Origin: Flavobacteriales bacterium BRH_c54 | GTDB lineage: Bacteria; Bacteroidota; Bacteroidia; Flavobacteriales_E; Vicingaceae | DNA: 64,000 bases | Direction of reading: 5' to 3' | Assembly: GCA_000961845.1 (NCBI GenBank) | Contig: LADZ01000041.1 | Span: 1-64,000, forward strand | Part shown: positions 1 through 9,028 of the stretch, piece after piece | Numbering within the stretch: position 1 is the stretch's first letter | Layout of the letters: each line of letters opens with the position of its first letter | Made by a program: the position numbers and the translations under genes | Notes under the pieces: generated by a model | Database searches by the model: none | The model's input: the letters and a program-made list of their open reading frames with translations, nothing else | Told to the model about the DNA's origin: nothing

Positions 1-1132
1 CTTCTCCATCAACACTTTTTGCTTTTTGATATTTATCATATGCAGCCCAATAAGCACCAAACTTACCCAATTTACCATCATCACAAGAAGCAGCTCCGTA
101 TAAATAAGCATCTCCAATTAGAATGTAAGGTTCTCCCCAACCTGATCTAGCTCCTATTGCTTTTAAAGCATAACTTTTTGCAGAAGCATTATCTCCTTTA
201 GACAAATAAGTTTCAGCGATACTTAAATAAAAGTCTGCTTTTTCATCATCTGTTTCAGCCATATCAACTGCTTTCTGGAAAAACTCAATTGCTTTTGTGT
301 AATCTTTATTTTTCCAGAAAATTCTACCCATTCCATCCGCACCTGAAGCAGAAGGCTCAATTTCAAAATATGCTTGTGCTACAGAGGCAAAAATATCTGC
401 ATCATAGCATTTTTTTCTTTTTAATAAAGTAACCATTCTTTTCAACCAGTCTTTATTAGTTTTATTAGCTTCAAAACCTTTTTCCGCTAAGGGTACTAAT
501 ACTTCGCAATCTAAATAAGGAGCAGCAACAGCATTAATTTTTTCTTCTGCATCTCTATAATCATTATCTGTATTTGCTCCTGTTAAATCCATAATCTTAC
601 CGTAAAGCTCTACTAATTCAGCTTTAGTCATTAATTCATTTTTTTCTTTGTTTGCAGCAGCATACATTAATGCCACTAAAGTACCAGCCTGAGATTTAGC
701 CCCTAACAACTCAACAGATTCATTTAAGATATTGAACGTTTTTTCATACTCTTTTCCTCTATATACTAACATCATTTGTCCTTTATATCCTAATACATAA
801 CCTCTTTGTCCAAAATACTCAATACGTTGATCGTAAATGGCAAACATGGTATCCAAATAAGCTTCTTTTTTAGCTTCATCTTTTTCTTTATCAGCTAAGC
901 TTTTATACATAGAAGCACCATTAATATATAATGACTTTTGTGAGCCTGGACAAACTTTGTAAGCTACTTTCCACATACTTAAAGCCAATTTAGGGTCAGA
1001 TTTTAAATAATCTTTATAAATTAAGTTATTGATACATGTGATACTATCTTCAGGAGTTGCTCCGTATTTACCTTGAGCATTTACATTGTAAGCGATTAAA
1101 ATCCCTAGTAGTATAGTTGCTATTCTTTTCAT
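1..1132 (-). CDS. Tetratricopeptide-repeat exported protein (C-terminus beyond window)
   Basis: The open frame runs off the left edge of the window, so only the N-terminal 377 or so residues are visible. It starts with a signal peptide (MKRIATILLGILIAYNVNAQ) and continues as helical TPR-like repeats, for example DYTKAIEFFQKAVDMA and KADFYLSIAETYLSKGD. I chose the ATG at 1132 because it places the signal peptide at the N-terminus; the frame stays open upstream to another ATG at about 1224, which would bury the signal. The neighbours downstream of its promoter side are an outer-membrane barrel and coaX on the same strand. A role in envelope assembly or gliding/secretion is possible but unproven. 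Confidence 0.8.
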   Translation of the reverse strand, partial: MKRIATILLGILIAYNVNAQGKYGATPEDSITCINNLIYKDYLKSDPKLALSMWKVAYKVCPGSQKSLYINGASMYKSLADKEKDEAKKEAYLDTMFAIYDQRIEYFGQRGYVLGYKGQMMLVYRGKEYEKTFNILNESVELLGAKSQAGTLVALMYAAANKEKNELMTKAELVELYGKIMDLTGANTDNDYRDAEEKINAVAAPYLDCEVLVPLAEKGFEANKTNKDWLKRMVTLLKRKKCYDADIFASVAQAYFEIEPSASGADGMGRIFWKNKDYTKAIEFFQKAVDMAETDDEKADFYLSIAETYLSKGDNASAKSYALKAIGARSGWGEPYILIGDAYLYGAASCDDGKLGKFGAYWAAYDKYQKAKSVDGE

Positions 1133-1247
1133 TTGAATATTTTTTAATTTTATAAAATCGGTCAAATGTAACTCTCTAATAGTCATATTTTTTTCATTTA
1201 AAGTATTACTCATTGCTCGTTTCATTTTTTAAAGTTTAGTTTATTAT

Positions 1248-2570
1248 TTAATTATATTTTCTTTTTATAAACCATTTATCATTAATAATAATGCCAACAT
1301 TAAAGTTGATAAATGTTTCTTGAATAAGTCCATCTGTTGCTTTTCCTCTTTTTCCGTATTCTATTCCCAGATTTAGAGTTGGTACTGATGTTCCCGTTCT
1401 TCTTAATGGCAAACCTGTCCCAAAAGTTATGCCGTATTCATTTATTTGATTGTCTTTAATGGTGAAATATGAATTGGAATACCTGAATCCAAACCTGTAA
1501 GCTATTCTTTTAAAGTAACTTCCTACATAATCATCGTATTTTGGCGTAATTTGAAAACCAGCAGCAAAACTTTGCACTTTATTGTAGCTATATAATGGAT
1601 TGGTAGATGCAATGCTTGTCCAATCAGCTATATTATAATCAAATGCTATAATCCATTTATTTTTCTTCTCAAAAGAAAAACCAACACCATATTCTAATGG
1701 CATATTAATAGTTTGCTCACTATTATTTGTTTCTAAGATGGTATCTTTAATTGTTCCAAAATCTGCCGAACCAATAAAACTTCTTACTATTCTGTTTTGT
1801 TTCGTATTTAACTCTTTAGCCAAACCCACCGTTGCTCCAACAGTTAAAACATATGTTTCTTTTTCTAAAGAGGTAGAGTCATATCTGGAAAAATTCTTTT
1901 GATATTGCGTTCCAAAATCGAAAGAAAAATCTGAAGTAGTTGATTCACTTAAATCCCATATATTTAACCCTTGAGATAAATTTCCAAAAATGGTTTTGCT
2001 ATCAAATTCCGATCTTCCGAAATAAAAATTTGCATTAGCTCCAAAAGCAAGGTTTGAGCTAGAATCTAATTTAACATTAAACCCATTTCCAAAATAAAAT
2101 TTATTTAATCCACCTTCTCCTTTTCTTATTTCTGTGACACTTCCAACATTTTCATCAGTATAACTATTGGTATAATCATATCCAATACTGGTAACAGGCA
2201 TCAATCCAAAACTCATTCCCCAAGTTTTTTGGATAACCGGAAAAGCTAACGCCAAAGAAGCAACATAAGGATTAGTTTTATATTGAGATTGATTTCCATC
2301 ATCTAACCAAAGTGCATTATTCATGAAATTAAACTCAATAGTTGTCACTATTAAATCTGAATAAGAAGCAGGATTCTTAGAATTTATATTCAAATTAGAA
2401 CGAAGCCCTATAGCTGTTCCACCCATAGCAAAATTTTGGGAAAAACTTTGTGGACGAATAACACCCACTCCATATTTAGAGTATGGAGAATTGGTGGTGG
2501 TTTGAGCAAAAGCAATACTGCTAATACATAAGCAAACGAACAATAAAACGGCAGTACTAATTTTTCTCAT
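1248..2570 (-). CDS. Outer-membrane beta-barrel protein, function unknown
   Basis: A 440-residue protein with a clear signal peptide (MRKISTAVLLFVCLCISSIAFAQ) and then alternating aromatic/polar strands with a near N-terminal stretch (SPYSKYGVGV, NFAMGGTAIGLR, NPASYSD) that resembles FadL/OmpP1-like barrels of Bacteroidota. It starts inside the 3' end of coaX (14 bp overlap), so it is probably translationally coupled to coaX and cotranscribed with the TPR gene that follows. This coaX-barrel-TPR order is familiar from other flavobacteria (from memory). No catalytic motif is visible and the substrate, if it is a transporter, is unknown. Confidence 0.75.
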   Translation of the reverse strand: MRKISTAVLLFVCLCISSIAFAQTTTNSPYSKYGVGVIRPQSFSQNFAMGGTAIGLRSNLNINSKNPASYSDLIVTTIEFNFMNNALWLDDGNQSQYKTNPYVASLALAFPVIQKTWGMSFGLMPVTSIGYDYTNSYTDENVGSVTEIRKGEGGLNKFYFGNGFNVKLDSSSNLAFGANANFYFGRSEFDSKTIFGNLSQGLNIWDLSESTTSDFSFDFGTQYQKNFSRYDSTSLEKETYVLTVGATVGLAKELNTKQNRIVRSFIGSADFGTIKDTILETNNSEQTINMPLEYGVGFSFEKKNKWIIAFDYNIADWTSIASTNPLYSYNKVQSFAAGFQITPKYDDYVGSYFKRIAYRFGFRYSNSYFTIKDNQINEYGITFGTGLPLRRTGTSVPTLNLGIEYGKRGKATDGLIQETFINFNVGIIINDKWFIKRKYN

Positions 2571-3288
2571 TTAATATTAAAATTTGTTGTAACCCACGGA
2601 GGACTAAAAAATCGTCTGCAAAGATGCGATTTTTTACTTCCAAATCAAATAGTTTATAATCTCCTCCGGTAAGAACTATTTTTACATCATTATATTGTTG
2701 TTCGTAAGCCGAAATTATGCCTAAAATCTCATGCTTAAATCCGTTATAAACTCCCGATAAAATTGAATTCTCAGTACTATCTCCAATTAATCTTACTGAC
2801 TGATTTTCATATTTTACTTGTGGTAATTTTTGTGTAAAATGATGTAATGCTTTAAACCTCATCTCGAAGCCGGGAGCAATACTTCCACCATGATAAACTG
2901 AGTTTTCATCAACAAAATCAAAAGTTACACATGTTCCCATATCAACTACTAACAAGTTGTTATTCGGAAACTTAGCCATTGCTCCTGCTACTGCTGCTAA
3001 TCTATCTAAACCTAATGTTTGTGGTGTTGTGTAATTAATTTTAAATGGAAATTTCATTTGGTGATTTAACCAGTAAAATGAAATGTTAAATTTTTTAAAA
3101 ATAGCTGAAATTTCAGCTTCATTGTTCCTTACAGAGCTAATAATTGTCCTCTTTATGTCAAATTTATTTTTTATTTCAAAAATAATTGAAGTATTAATCT
3201 CTTGATATTTTTCGTAAGAAACGACAGTATCATATTCTAAGACAGACACCTTAGCAAACGAATTACCTACATCAATTATTAAGTCCAT
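2557..3288 (-). CDS. coaX: Type III pantothenate kinase
   Basis: Phosphorylates pantothenate in the first committed step of coenzyme A synthesis, in the cytoplasm. The 243 residues fit the family. Visible ASKHA-fold motifs are the N-terminal phosphate loop DVGNSFAKVSV (residues 6-16), GLDR (93-96), the DMGTCVTFD segment (116-124) and GGSIAPG (134-140). Type III enzymes do not respond to CoA feedback and need a monovalent cation (family knowledge). It is the first gene of a minus-strand group with the barrel protein and the TPR protein. The tRNA-Phe promoter lies divergently upstream. Confidence 0.93.
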   Translation of the reverse strand: MDLIIDVGNSFAKVSVLEYDTVVSYEKYQEINTSIIFEIKNKFDIKRTIISSVRNNEAEISAIFKKFNISFYWLNHQMKFPFKINYTTPQTLGLDRLAAVAGAMAKFPNNNLLVVDMGTCVTFDFVDENSVYHGGSIAPGFEMRFKALHHFTQKLPQVKYENQSVRLIGDSTENSILSGVYNGFKHEILGIISAYEQQYNDVKIVLTGGDYKLFDLEVKNRIFADDFLVLRGLQQILILNEKN

Positions 3289-3331
3289 AAAAAAATTTAA
3301 TGCTCGAAATTACAAATTTCAATTAAATGTT

Positions 3332-3361
3332 TTTGCAGATTAAATTATTTTAATACTTTTG
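3332..3361 (+). promoter_or_regulatory. Bacteroidota promoter of tRNA-Phe
   Basis: TTTG at 3332-3335 and TACTTTTG at 3354-3361 are separated by 18 bases, matching the Bacteroidota consensus TTTG-N19-TAnnTTTG. Transcription would begin about 7-10 bases before the tRNA. Confidence 0.75.
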
Positions 3362-3376
3362 CCGACCATTAAATGA

Positions 3377-3449
<73 letters not shown>

Positions 3450-3453
3450 CACA

Positions 3454-3488
3454 AAAACCCGAGAAAGAAATTCTTTTTCGGGTTTTTT
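3454..3488 (+). terminator. Rho-independent terminator after tRNA-Phe
   Basis: AAAACCCGA...TTCTTTTTCGGGTTTT forms a stem of about 14 pairs followed by a T-run, starting five bases after the tRNA end. Confidence 0.85.
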
Positions 3489-3605
3489 GTTTTTAACCAC
3501 AATTGTTTTTATATGTATTTTTGAATCCATTTTTCTATTTACAAAGAAATTATCAAATACTTCAGCTACATATTATTTTTTATTATACTCTGTTATTCAG
3601 CTAAT

Positions 3606-4769
3606 TTGTTGGCTCAAGAAAATAAACGGGCATTCTTTATTGAACCGGAATACATGATAGGAAAAGTAGTCCCAAATTATTTAAACAAGTTTCCTCCTAC
3701 TCGACTACAGCATGGATTAGCTGTAAATATTGGCTCGTTAAAAACCGATAGCAACAGCACTTGGGCTAAATATTATAACTTTCCGCAAACAGGTATTTCT
3801 TTGTTTTATTCATCTATCGGAAATGAAAAAATTTTTGGAGATGAATACAGCATTACCACTTTTGTTGCTTTTAACGTTTTTAATCAAAAAGAAAAACCAA
3901 TTTATTTTAAATTAAGTTTGGGAGCTGCCTATTTTACTACTTTTTACGATAGTATTTCCAACAGAAGAAATGTAAATATCGGTTCACCATTTAAATGGTC
4001 TTTTCAAGCTGGAGCTTACAAAACCATAAGTGAAAAATCGGGCATGAATTTAAAATTAGGACTCATTTTTTCTCATGCTTCCAACGGACATACACAGCTA
4101 CCTAATTTCGGATTAAACTCAGCACTATTAAGTCTTTCAGCTCAATTTTACAAAAAAGAGCTGGCTACTTATCAACTAACGAAGAAGCACGTTAAGCCAA
4201 CAATTAAATCGAAAAGCAGAGACATTGGTATTAGTTACGGTTTAGGATTTCATGAGTATGGAGACAAAGATGGTCCTGTTGGTGGAGAAAAAAAATTAGT
4301 GCACTCCACTTCTATTTTTACAGGAAAAACTATTAATCATCATTTTAGGTGGGGACTGGGAGCAACCTATCGCTACTACGATGTTTACTATTATCAAATT
4401 ACCTCAAGAAAATTAACCGATTATACCAATAGTCCAAAAAAGTATGCTTCTAATGTCGTTGTACACGCAAACGCAGAGCTTTTAATGGGACATGTTAGCA
4501 TGAATGTAGAAATAGGAATAAATGTATACAAACCTTTTTACAAGCAGTATGAGAAAGATTTTCCACTAAATAAACAATTTGAAGGGTATATGAAATTCAA
4601 ATCTTATTTTAAGAAAGGATTTTCTACTCGTTTAGGATTGAATTTATACGCCATTAATGCTAATAAATTACCAAAACACAATTTTTATATTGGTCCGTAT
4701 ATTAAAGCTAATGCCGGTCAAGCAGATTTTAGCGAACTCTCTTTTGGATACATTTATAGAATGAATTAA
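3606..4769 (+). CDS. PagL-like lipid A deacylase / acyloxyacyl hydrolase family protein
   Basis: An outer-membrane beta-barrel of the PagL family, predicted to remove an acyl chain from lipid A. The key motif is FSHASNGHTQLPNFG near residue 155, whose H-x-S-N core matches the catalytic His-Ser pair of PagL. The C-terminal 180 residues form further barrel-like strands, longer than classical PagL (about 170 aa) but usual for Bacteroidota homologues. The start is a problem: 3606 is a TTG, yet the frame is open upstream to a TGA at 3522 and codes for a perfect signal peptide (KEIIKYFSYILFFIILCYSA, then NLLAQ). No ATG, GTG or TTG precedes that signal; an ATT at 3537 is the only plausible rare start. 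An ATG at 3513 lies in frame but is cut off by the TGA three codons later. The HD-domain gene follows after 6 bp. Confidence 0.75.
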   Translation: MLAQENKRAFFIEPEYMIGKVVPNYLNKFPPTRLQHGLAVNIGSLKTDSNSTWAKYYNFPQTGISLFYSSIGNEKIFGDEYSITTFVAFNVFNQKEKPIYFKLSLGAAYFTTFYDSISNRRNVNIGSPFKWSFQAGAYKTISEKSGMNLKLGLIFSHASNGHTQLPNFGLNSALLSLSAQFYKKELATYQLTKKHVKPTIKSKSRDIGISYGLGFHEYGDKDGPVGGEKKLVHSTSIFTGKTINHHFRWGLGATYRYYDVYYYQITSRKLTDYTNSPKKYASNVVVHANAELLMGHVSMNVEIGINVYKPFYKQYEKDFPLNKQFEGYMKFKSYFKKGFSTRLGLNLYAINANKLPKHNFYIGPYIKANAGQADFSELSFGYIYRMN

Positions 4770-4775
4770 GTAATT

Positions 4776-5429
4776 ATGACTCATCAGAAAATAATAGACC
4801 ATACTGTAAAATTTGTAAAAGAAACCTTAGCTAATGCAGAAGGCGGACATGATTGGTGGCATATTTACAGAGTGTGGCAATTGGCTAAAAAAATTGCTGC
4901 AACAGAAAAAACAAACCTATTAGTGGTTGAATTAGGGGCTTTATTGCACGATATTGCTGATGCTAAATTTAATAATGATGACGAAAATATTGGTCCGAAA
5001 AAAGCTCGTGAATTTTTGAAATCCATTTCCGTTGAAGAAGAACTTATTAGACATGTTGAAAAAATCATCCAACACATTTCTTTTAAAGGAGGTAATTTTG
5101 AACAAGCATTTAACTCTACCGAATTAGCTGTTGTACAAGATGCTGACAGATTAGATGCCATGGGAGCAATTGGAATAGCTCGAACGTTTAATTACGGAGG
5201 CTTTAAAAACAGAGCTATGTACGAACCTAATATCCCTCCTAACTTAAACATGAGCAAAGAGGAATATAAAAATAGTACCGCACCTACTATCAACCATTTT
5301 TATGAAAAATTGCTATTGCTAAAAGACAGAATGAACACCGCCACAGGGAAAGCTATGGCAGCACATCGCCACCAATTTATGGAAGAGTTTTTAGAAGAAT
5401 TTTATAAAGAATGGGAAGGGGAGGTTTAA
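4776..5429 (+). CDS. HD-domain metal-dependent phosphohydrolase
   Basis: A 217-residue soluble protein of the HD superfamily (YedJ-like). The metal ligands are visible: H25/H29 in GGHDWWHIYRVW, the HD pair at 58-59 (LLHDIADAKF), H100 in IIQHISFK and D122 in VVQDADRLDAMGAIG. Family members hydrolyse phosphomonoesters, often nucleotides; the substrate here is unknown. It begins 6 bp after the PagL-like gene and is probably cotranscribed with it. Confidence 0.88.
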   Translation: MTHQKIIDHTVKFVKETLANAEGGHDWWHIYRVWQLAKKIAATEKTNLLVVELGALLHDIADAKFNNDDENIGPKKAREFLKSISVEEELIRHVEKIIQHISFKGGNFEQAFNSTELAVVQDADRLDAMGAIGIARTFNYGGFKNRAMYEPNIPPNLNMSKEEYKNSTAPTINHFYEKLLLLKDRMNTATGKAMAAHRHQFMEEFLEEFYKEWEGEV

Positions 5430-5442
5430 TTATTAATCAAAA

Positions 5443-5471
5443 TTGTTTAATTAACATAATCTGTATATTTG
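5443..5471 (+). promoter_or_regulatory. Bacteroidota promoter of the methyltransferase/FAD-oxidase operon
   Basis: TTG at 5443-5445, an 18-base spacer and TATATTTG at 5464-5471 match the TTTG-N19-TAnnTTTG consensus. The predicted start site is about 15 bases before the ATG at 5492, so the operon is transcribed independently of the HD gene. Confidence 0.6.
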
Positions 5472-5491
5472 AAAAAATTAACCCATAGATT

Positions 5492-6433
5492 ATGCAAAGG
5501 AGATTTTTTATAAAAACAATATTATTAGGACTAATACCCCTTACTGTTTTCCCATCAAGTATAGTAACAACAGTAAAATCTATTAAAAGTAATTTTAAAA
5601 AAATATACTCTGATAGCAACCTAAAAAAAGAATTCTTTAAATTCTTAAAGAATGTATTCAACCTATTTCCGGAAAAAGATTTTCATAAATTAATTTCAGA
5701 AGTCACTAAAGAAAAAGATAACGATAAAGACATCTACCTTGAAACTCAATCAAGACTAGATGAAATCACTCCATTATTTGCTTCATTTAGCCATAAACTC
5801 CCGTCTTTATTTAAACAAAAAGATGAAATGGCAAAGCAAACTATTAGTTTGCTAGGTGAGAACAAAAAATTTAATGGTTATTTAGAAATTGGTTCGTCAG
5901 GAAGATATTTAGACTACTTAGAAGAAAAAGTAACTATTGAAGGAGAAAGATATTATGCAGATGGAAAAGAACCTGGTTACTCATTGACAGAAATGATTGA
6001 TAGAGGACAAATTTGCATTGGAGCTAAATATATCCCTATGACTGATTACAAAACACAATACTCAAGTCTCATAAAAAAAGAGAGTATAGATTTAGTAACA
6101 GTATATATTGGTTTTCACCACTGCCCTATAGACTTAAGAACTTCTTTTATCTCATCTATCAGAGATACTATGAGACTAGGAGGTAAACTAATATTACGAG
6201 ACCATGATTGTGACACTGAAAATCAAAAAACATTAGTTGCCTTAGCACATGATGTGTTTAATATGGGTACAAATGAAAGTTGGGAATATAACAATAATGA
6301 GGTTCGAAATTTCTATTCGTTAGACTTTATATGTCGTTTTGTAGAAGAAATAGGCTTTAAATTTGAAGAAAAAACTTTATTTCAAGATGGAGATCCTACC
6401 AAAAATGCATTGATGCTTTTTACAAAAATTTAA
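5492..6433 (+). CDS. Class I SAM-methyltransferase-fold protein with Tat-like N-terminus
   Basis: A 313-residue protein whose C-terminal half has a methyltransferase pattern: motif I LEIGSSGRY (131-139), an acidic residue after strand 2 (YYADGKE), IDLVTVYIGFHHCP (199-212) and RLGGKLILRDHDC (228-240). The N-terminus is MQRRFFIKTILLGLIPLTVF: a twin-arginine consensus (RRxFhK) followed by a hydrophobic stretch, as in Tat signals or signal anchors. A periplasmic SAM methyltransferase would be odd because SAM is cytosolic, so the protein may be a membrane-anchored cytoplasmic enzyme or a non-catalytic fold. The FAD oxidase gene follows 13 bp downstream. The substrate is unknown. Confidence 0.72.
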   Translation: MQRRFFIKTILLGLIPLTVFPSSIVTTVKSIKSNFKKIYSDSNLKKEFFKFLKNVFNLFPEKDFHKLISEVTKEKDNDKDIYLETQSRLDEITPLFASFSHKLPSLFKQKDEMAKQTISLLGENKKFNGYLEIGSSGRYLDYLEEKVTIEGERYYADGKEPGYSLTEMIDRGQICIGAKYIPMTDYKTQYSSLIKKESIDLVTVYIGFHHCPIDLRTSFISSIRDTMRLGGKLILRDHDCDTENQKTLVALAHDVFNMGTNESWEYNNNEVRNFYSLDFICRFVEEIGFKFEEKTLFQDGDPTKNALMLFTKI

Positions 6434-6446
6434 TCGCCCCTATCTT

Positions 6447-8957
6447 ATGAAAAAATTATTAATTTACATAGTTTCAAAATTAACTTTGTTATTCAAGTCT
6501 ATTTTAAGACTACTAAAATGTTTCTTCTTACTTCTCAATAGTAAAAAAAGATATGCTTTCCCTTTTTATTCATTAGTTAGTTTTTTCTTATTTGTTATAT
6601 TACTCATTAAAATATCCGGAGACTCAAACTTTAACAAGGTGCTAACTAACAAACTAATAAATGATGTCACCAAAATCAATCCTATACAAGTAAACAAAAT
6701 TATTCATCCTAAAAGCGAAAAGGAAATAATAAATGCAATAAAATCAACAACAGGACCAATATCAATTGGTGGTGGAAAGTTTAGCATGGGAGGGCAAACA
6801 GCTTATGAAAACAGCCTTCACATAGACATGAGGTCTTTCAACAGATTAATAAATTTAGATACTGAAAACAAACAAATAACTATTCAGTCAGGAATGACAT
6901 GGAGATATCTTCAGAAAATAATTGATCCCCATGATCTTGCTGTAAAAATCATGCAAACCTATGCTAATTTCACAGTAGGAGGTTCTTTGTCCGTAAATTG
7001 TCATGGAAGATATATTGGGCATGGACCCATTATTTCTTCAGTTCTAGAAATAAAAATAATTACAGCTAATGGAGAAAGAATAACTGCAAATAGAAATACC
7101 AATTCAGAAATTTTCAAAGCTGCCATTGGTGGATATGGAGGCATTGGCATAATAACTCAGGCCACCCTACAACTTGTTGATAATGTAAAAGTTGAAAGAC
7201 AAACAAATAAAGTATCTGTGAATAATTTCAATAATTTTTTTAATGATAGCATTAGAAATAACAAAAATATTGTTTTTCAAAATGGAGACCTCTACCCTCC
7301 TCATTACGACAAAATAAATAATGTATCATGGAAAAAAACCAATAAAGATTTAACTGATGAAAAAAGAATTACTTCAGAAAATGAAACATATTGGATAGAA
7401 CCTAAACTCGTTGAAGTAGTGTCTTGGGGAGATTTTGGAAAATGGTTTAGACGAAGTATAATTGATCCTTATATCTATAGCTCAGACAAAGTTGTTTGGA
7501 GAAATAGAGAGGCAAGTTATGATGTGAAAGAATTAGAACCCTCATCAAGAGAAAGTGATACTTATGTACTACAGGAATACTTTATTCCTACTAATAATAT
7601 TAATGTATTTATCCCGAAAATGAAAGCTATATATGATAAATACAATGTAAATGTTATCAATATTTCATTACGACACGCATTTCCTGATGATGAATCATAT
7701 TTATCTTGGGCTAAAGAAGAAGTCTTTGCTTTTGTTGTGTATTATAAACAAGGAACAGATAACAAATCAAAAAAAATAGTACATGATTGGACTAACGAAA
7801 TGACAGAAGCAATATTAAATGTGAACGGAAGTTGGTATCTTCCTTATCAACCCCACGCTTCAATTTCCCAATTCAAAAAAGGATACCCTAACGCTGAAAA
7901 ATACTTTAATCTAAAAGCTAAATTAGATACTGCTAACAGATTTAACAATCAACTGTTAGATAAATACAATCCATATACATTAAAACAAATTGAAAAAGAA
8001 AAAAATAACATCAACGATTATAACAGATCTGAAGAACAAACTATTTTAACAATTCCTGAATGGTATTTAGTTTATAACCCTAAAGAATTCGCAGACTATC
8101 TTGAAGAAGGAAAAAACCCTTCTGATTTTCCTTATTACGCTTCAATTGATGAATATTGGAAACTCTATGACAGATCTATAAAACTTGTTTCCGAAGGCTA
8201 TCCAAAAAATGAAGAATACACAACAATGCTTAACGTTATTGGAGTTAGTATAACTATGGAGTATGCTTTTAAAATTATTTATGAGAACACTATTGGTAAA
8301 TTATTTGGATTATTTGCAAACAACAAAATATCTGAACAAGAAAAAACAATAATTAAAGCACACAGAGCTTATAGTGATTTTATCTACAATACTGCATGGT
8401 ATGAATTTGAATTCATGCCTTGGATAAAGAAAGTTTGGATTAGCTCAGATCAATCAAATGCTAGCTTTCTACGTAAATGGGAAAGAACTATTTTCTTTAC
8501 TATAGAATTTTCATTCAAAGCATTTTATGCCCAATTAATTGAATGGGCTGCGACAGCTAGTTATGAAGCTCCAACAACAGATATTTATCTTTTAATTTCA
8601 TCTAACGAAAATTCTTTATCATTACACGATAATATAAAAACTATAAAAATTCAAGATGAAAAACAAATTATTAGTATACCAAGATGGGGTGAATTTACAA
8701 AAACATTAATAGAAATATCTAATAAAAACATCATCATTCATAATATTAGTGGCAATGATGAGATTGCTGTTTCCATAATAACTAATAAAGATGTTGATTT
8801 AGAATTTAATGGTTTTTCAGCTCTTTATGAATCACGCGTTGTTTCCCAAAAAGATTTGAAAAGAATTGTATATTTTCTTCCTGTTAATAAACTAATACCA
8901 TTCATTCAACACTCAAAAAAGAACAATTTCGTTATCGAACACATATATGACTATTAA
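6447..8957 (+). CDS. Membrane-anchored FAD-linked oxidase fused to an uncharacterised IPEW-type domain
   Basis: An 836-residue fusion. Residues 1-35 are basic and amphipathic and 37-57 form one transmembrane helix. Residues 78-245 are a PCMH-type FAD-binding domain (ISIGGGKFSMGGQT, TVGGSLSVNCHGR, GGYGGIGIITQATL). Residues 400-510 resemble the C-terminal part of aldonolactone/alditol oxidases (SWYLPYQPHASISQF, then FKKGYPNAEKYF). Residues 530-836 begin with TILTIPEWYLVYNPKEFADYL and contain SITMEYAFKIIYENTIGKLFG and RKWERTIFF; I recall similar stand-alone hypothetical proteins in proteobacteria. The usual GH[S/C] histidine for covalent FAD is not obvious in the first FAD motif. The partner is the upstream methyltransferase-fold gene. 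The substrate is unknown; oxidation of a lipid or sugar in the envelope is an inference. Confidence 0.75.
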   Translation: MKKLLIYIVSKLTLLFKSILRLLKCFFLLLNSKKRYAFPFYSLVSFFLFVILLIKISGDSNFNKVLTNKLINDVTKINPIQVNKIIHPKSEKEIINAIKSTTGPISIGGGKFSMGGQTAYENSLHIDMRSFNRLINLDTENKQITIQSGMTWRYLQKIIDPHDLAVKIMQTYANFTVGGSLSVNCHGRYIGHGPIISSVLEIKIITANGERITANRNTNSEIFKAAIGGYGGIGIITQATLQLVDNVKVERQTNKVSVNNFNNFFNDSIRNNKNIVFQNGDLYPPHYDKINNVSWKKTNKDLTDEKRITSENETYWIEPKLVEVVSWGDFGKWFRRSIIDPYIYSSDKVVWRNREASYDVKELEPSSRESDTYVLQEYFIPTNNINVFIPKMKAIYDKYNVNVINISLRHAFPDDESYLSWAKEEVFAFVVYYKQGTDNKSKKIVHDWTNEMTEAILNVNGSWYLPYQPHASISQFKKGYPNAEKYFNLKAKLDTANRFNNQLLDKYNPYTLKQIEKEKNNINDYNRSEEQTILTIPEWYLVYNPKEFADYLEEGKNPSDFPYYASIDEYWKLYDRSIKLVSEGYPKNEEYTTMLNVIGVSITMEYAFKIIYENTIGKLFGLFANNKISEQEKTIIKAHRAYSDFIYNTAWYEFEFMPWIKKVWISSDQSNASFLRKWERTIFFTIEFSFKAFYAQLIEWAATASYEAPTTDIYLLISSNENSLSLHDNIKTIKIQDEKQIISIPRWGEFTKTLIEISNKNIIIHNISGNDEIAVSIITNKDVDLEFNGFSALYESRVVSQKDLKRIVYFLPVNKLIPFIQHSKKNNFVIEHIYDY

Positions 8958-9028
8958 ATATTTCAAAAACATACACTAAAAATTCTAATCAAAAGTTAGT
9001 AATTTAGTAGTTGAAAATTTTCTGAATT

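Noticed and set aside
3513-3524. Selenocysteine or general UGA recoding
   Set aside because: No selenocysteine insertion element or sel genes are visible, and a Sec at residue 4 of a signal peptide makes no sense.
5443-5491. Riboswitch upstream of the methyltransferase/FAD operon
   Set aside because: The predicted leader is only about 15 bases, too short for any known SAM or FMN aptamer.
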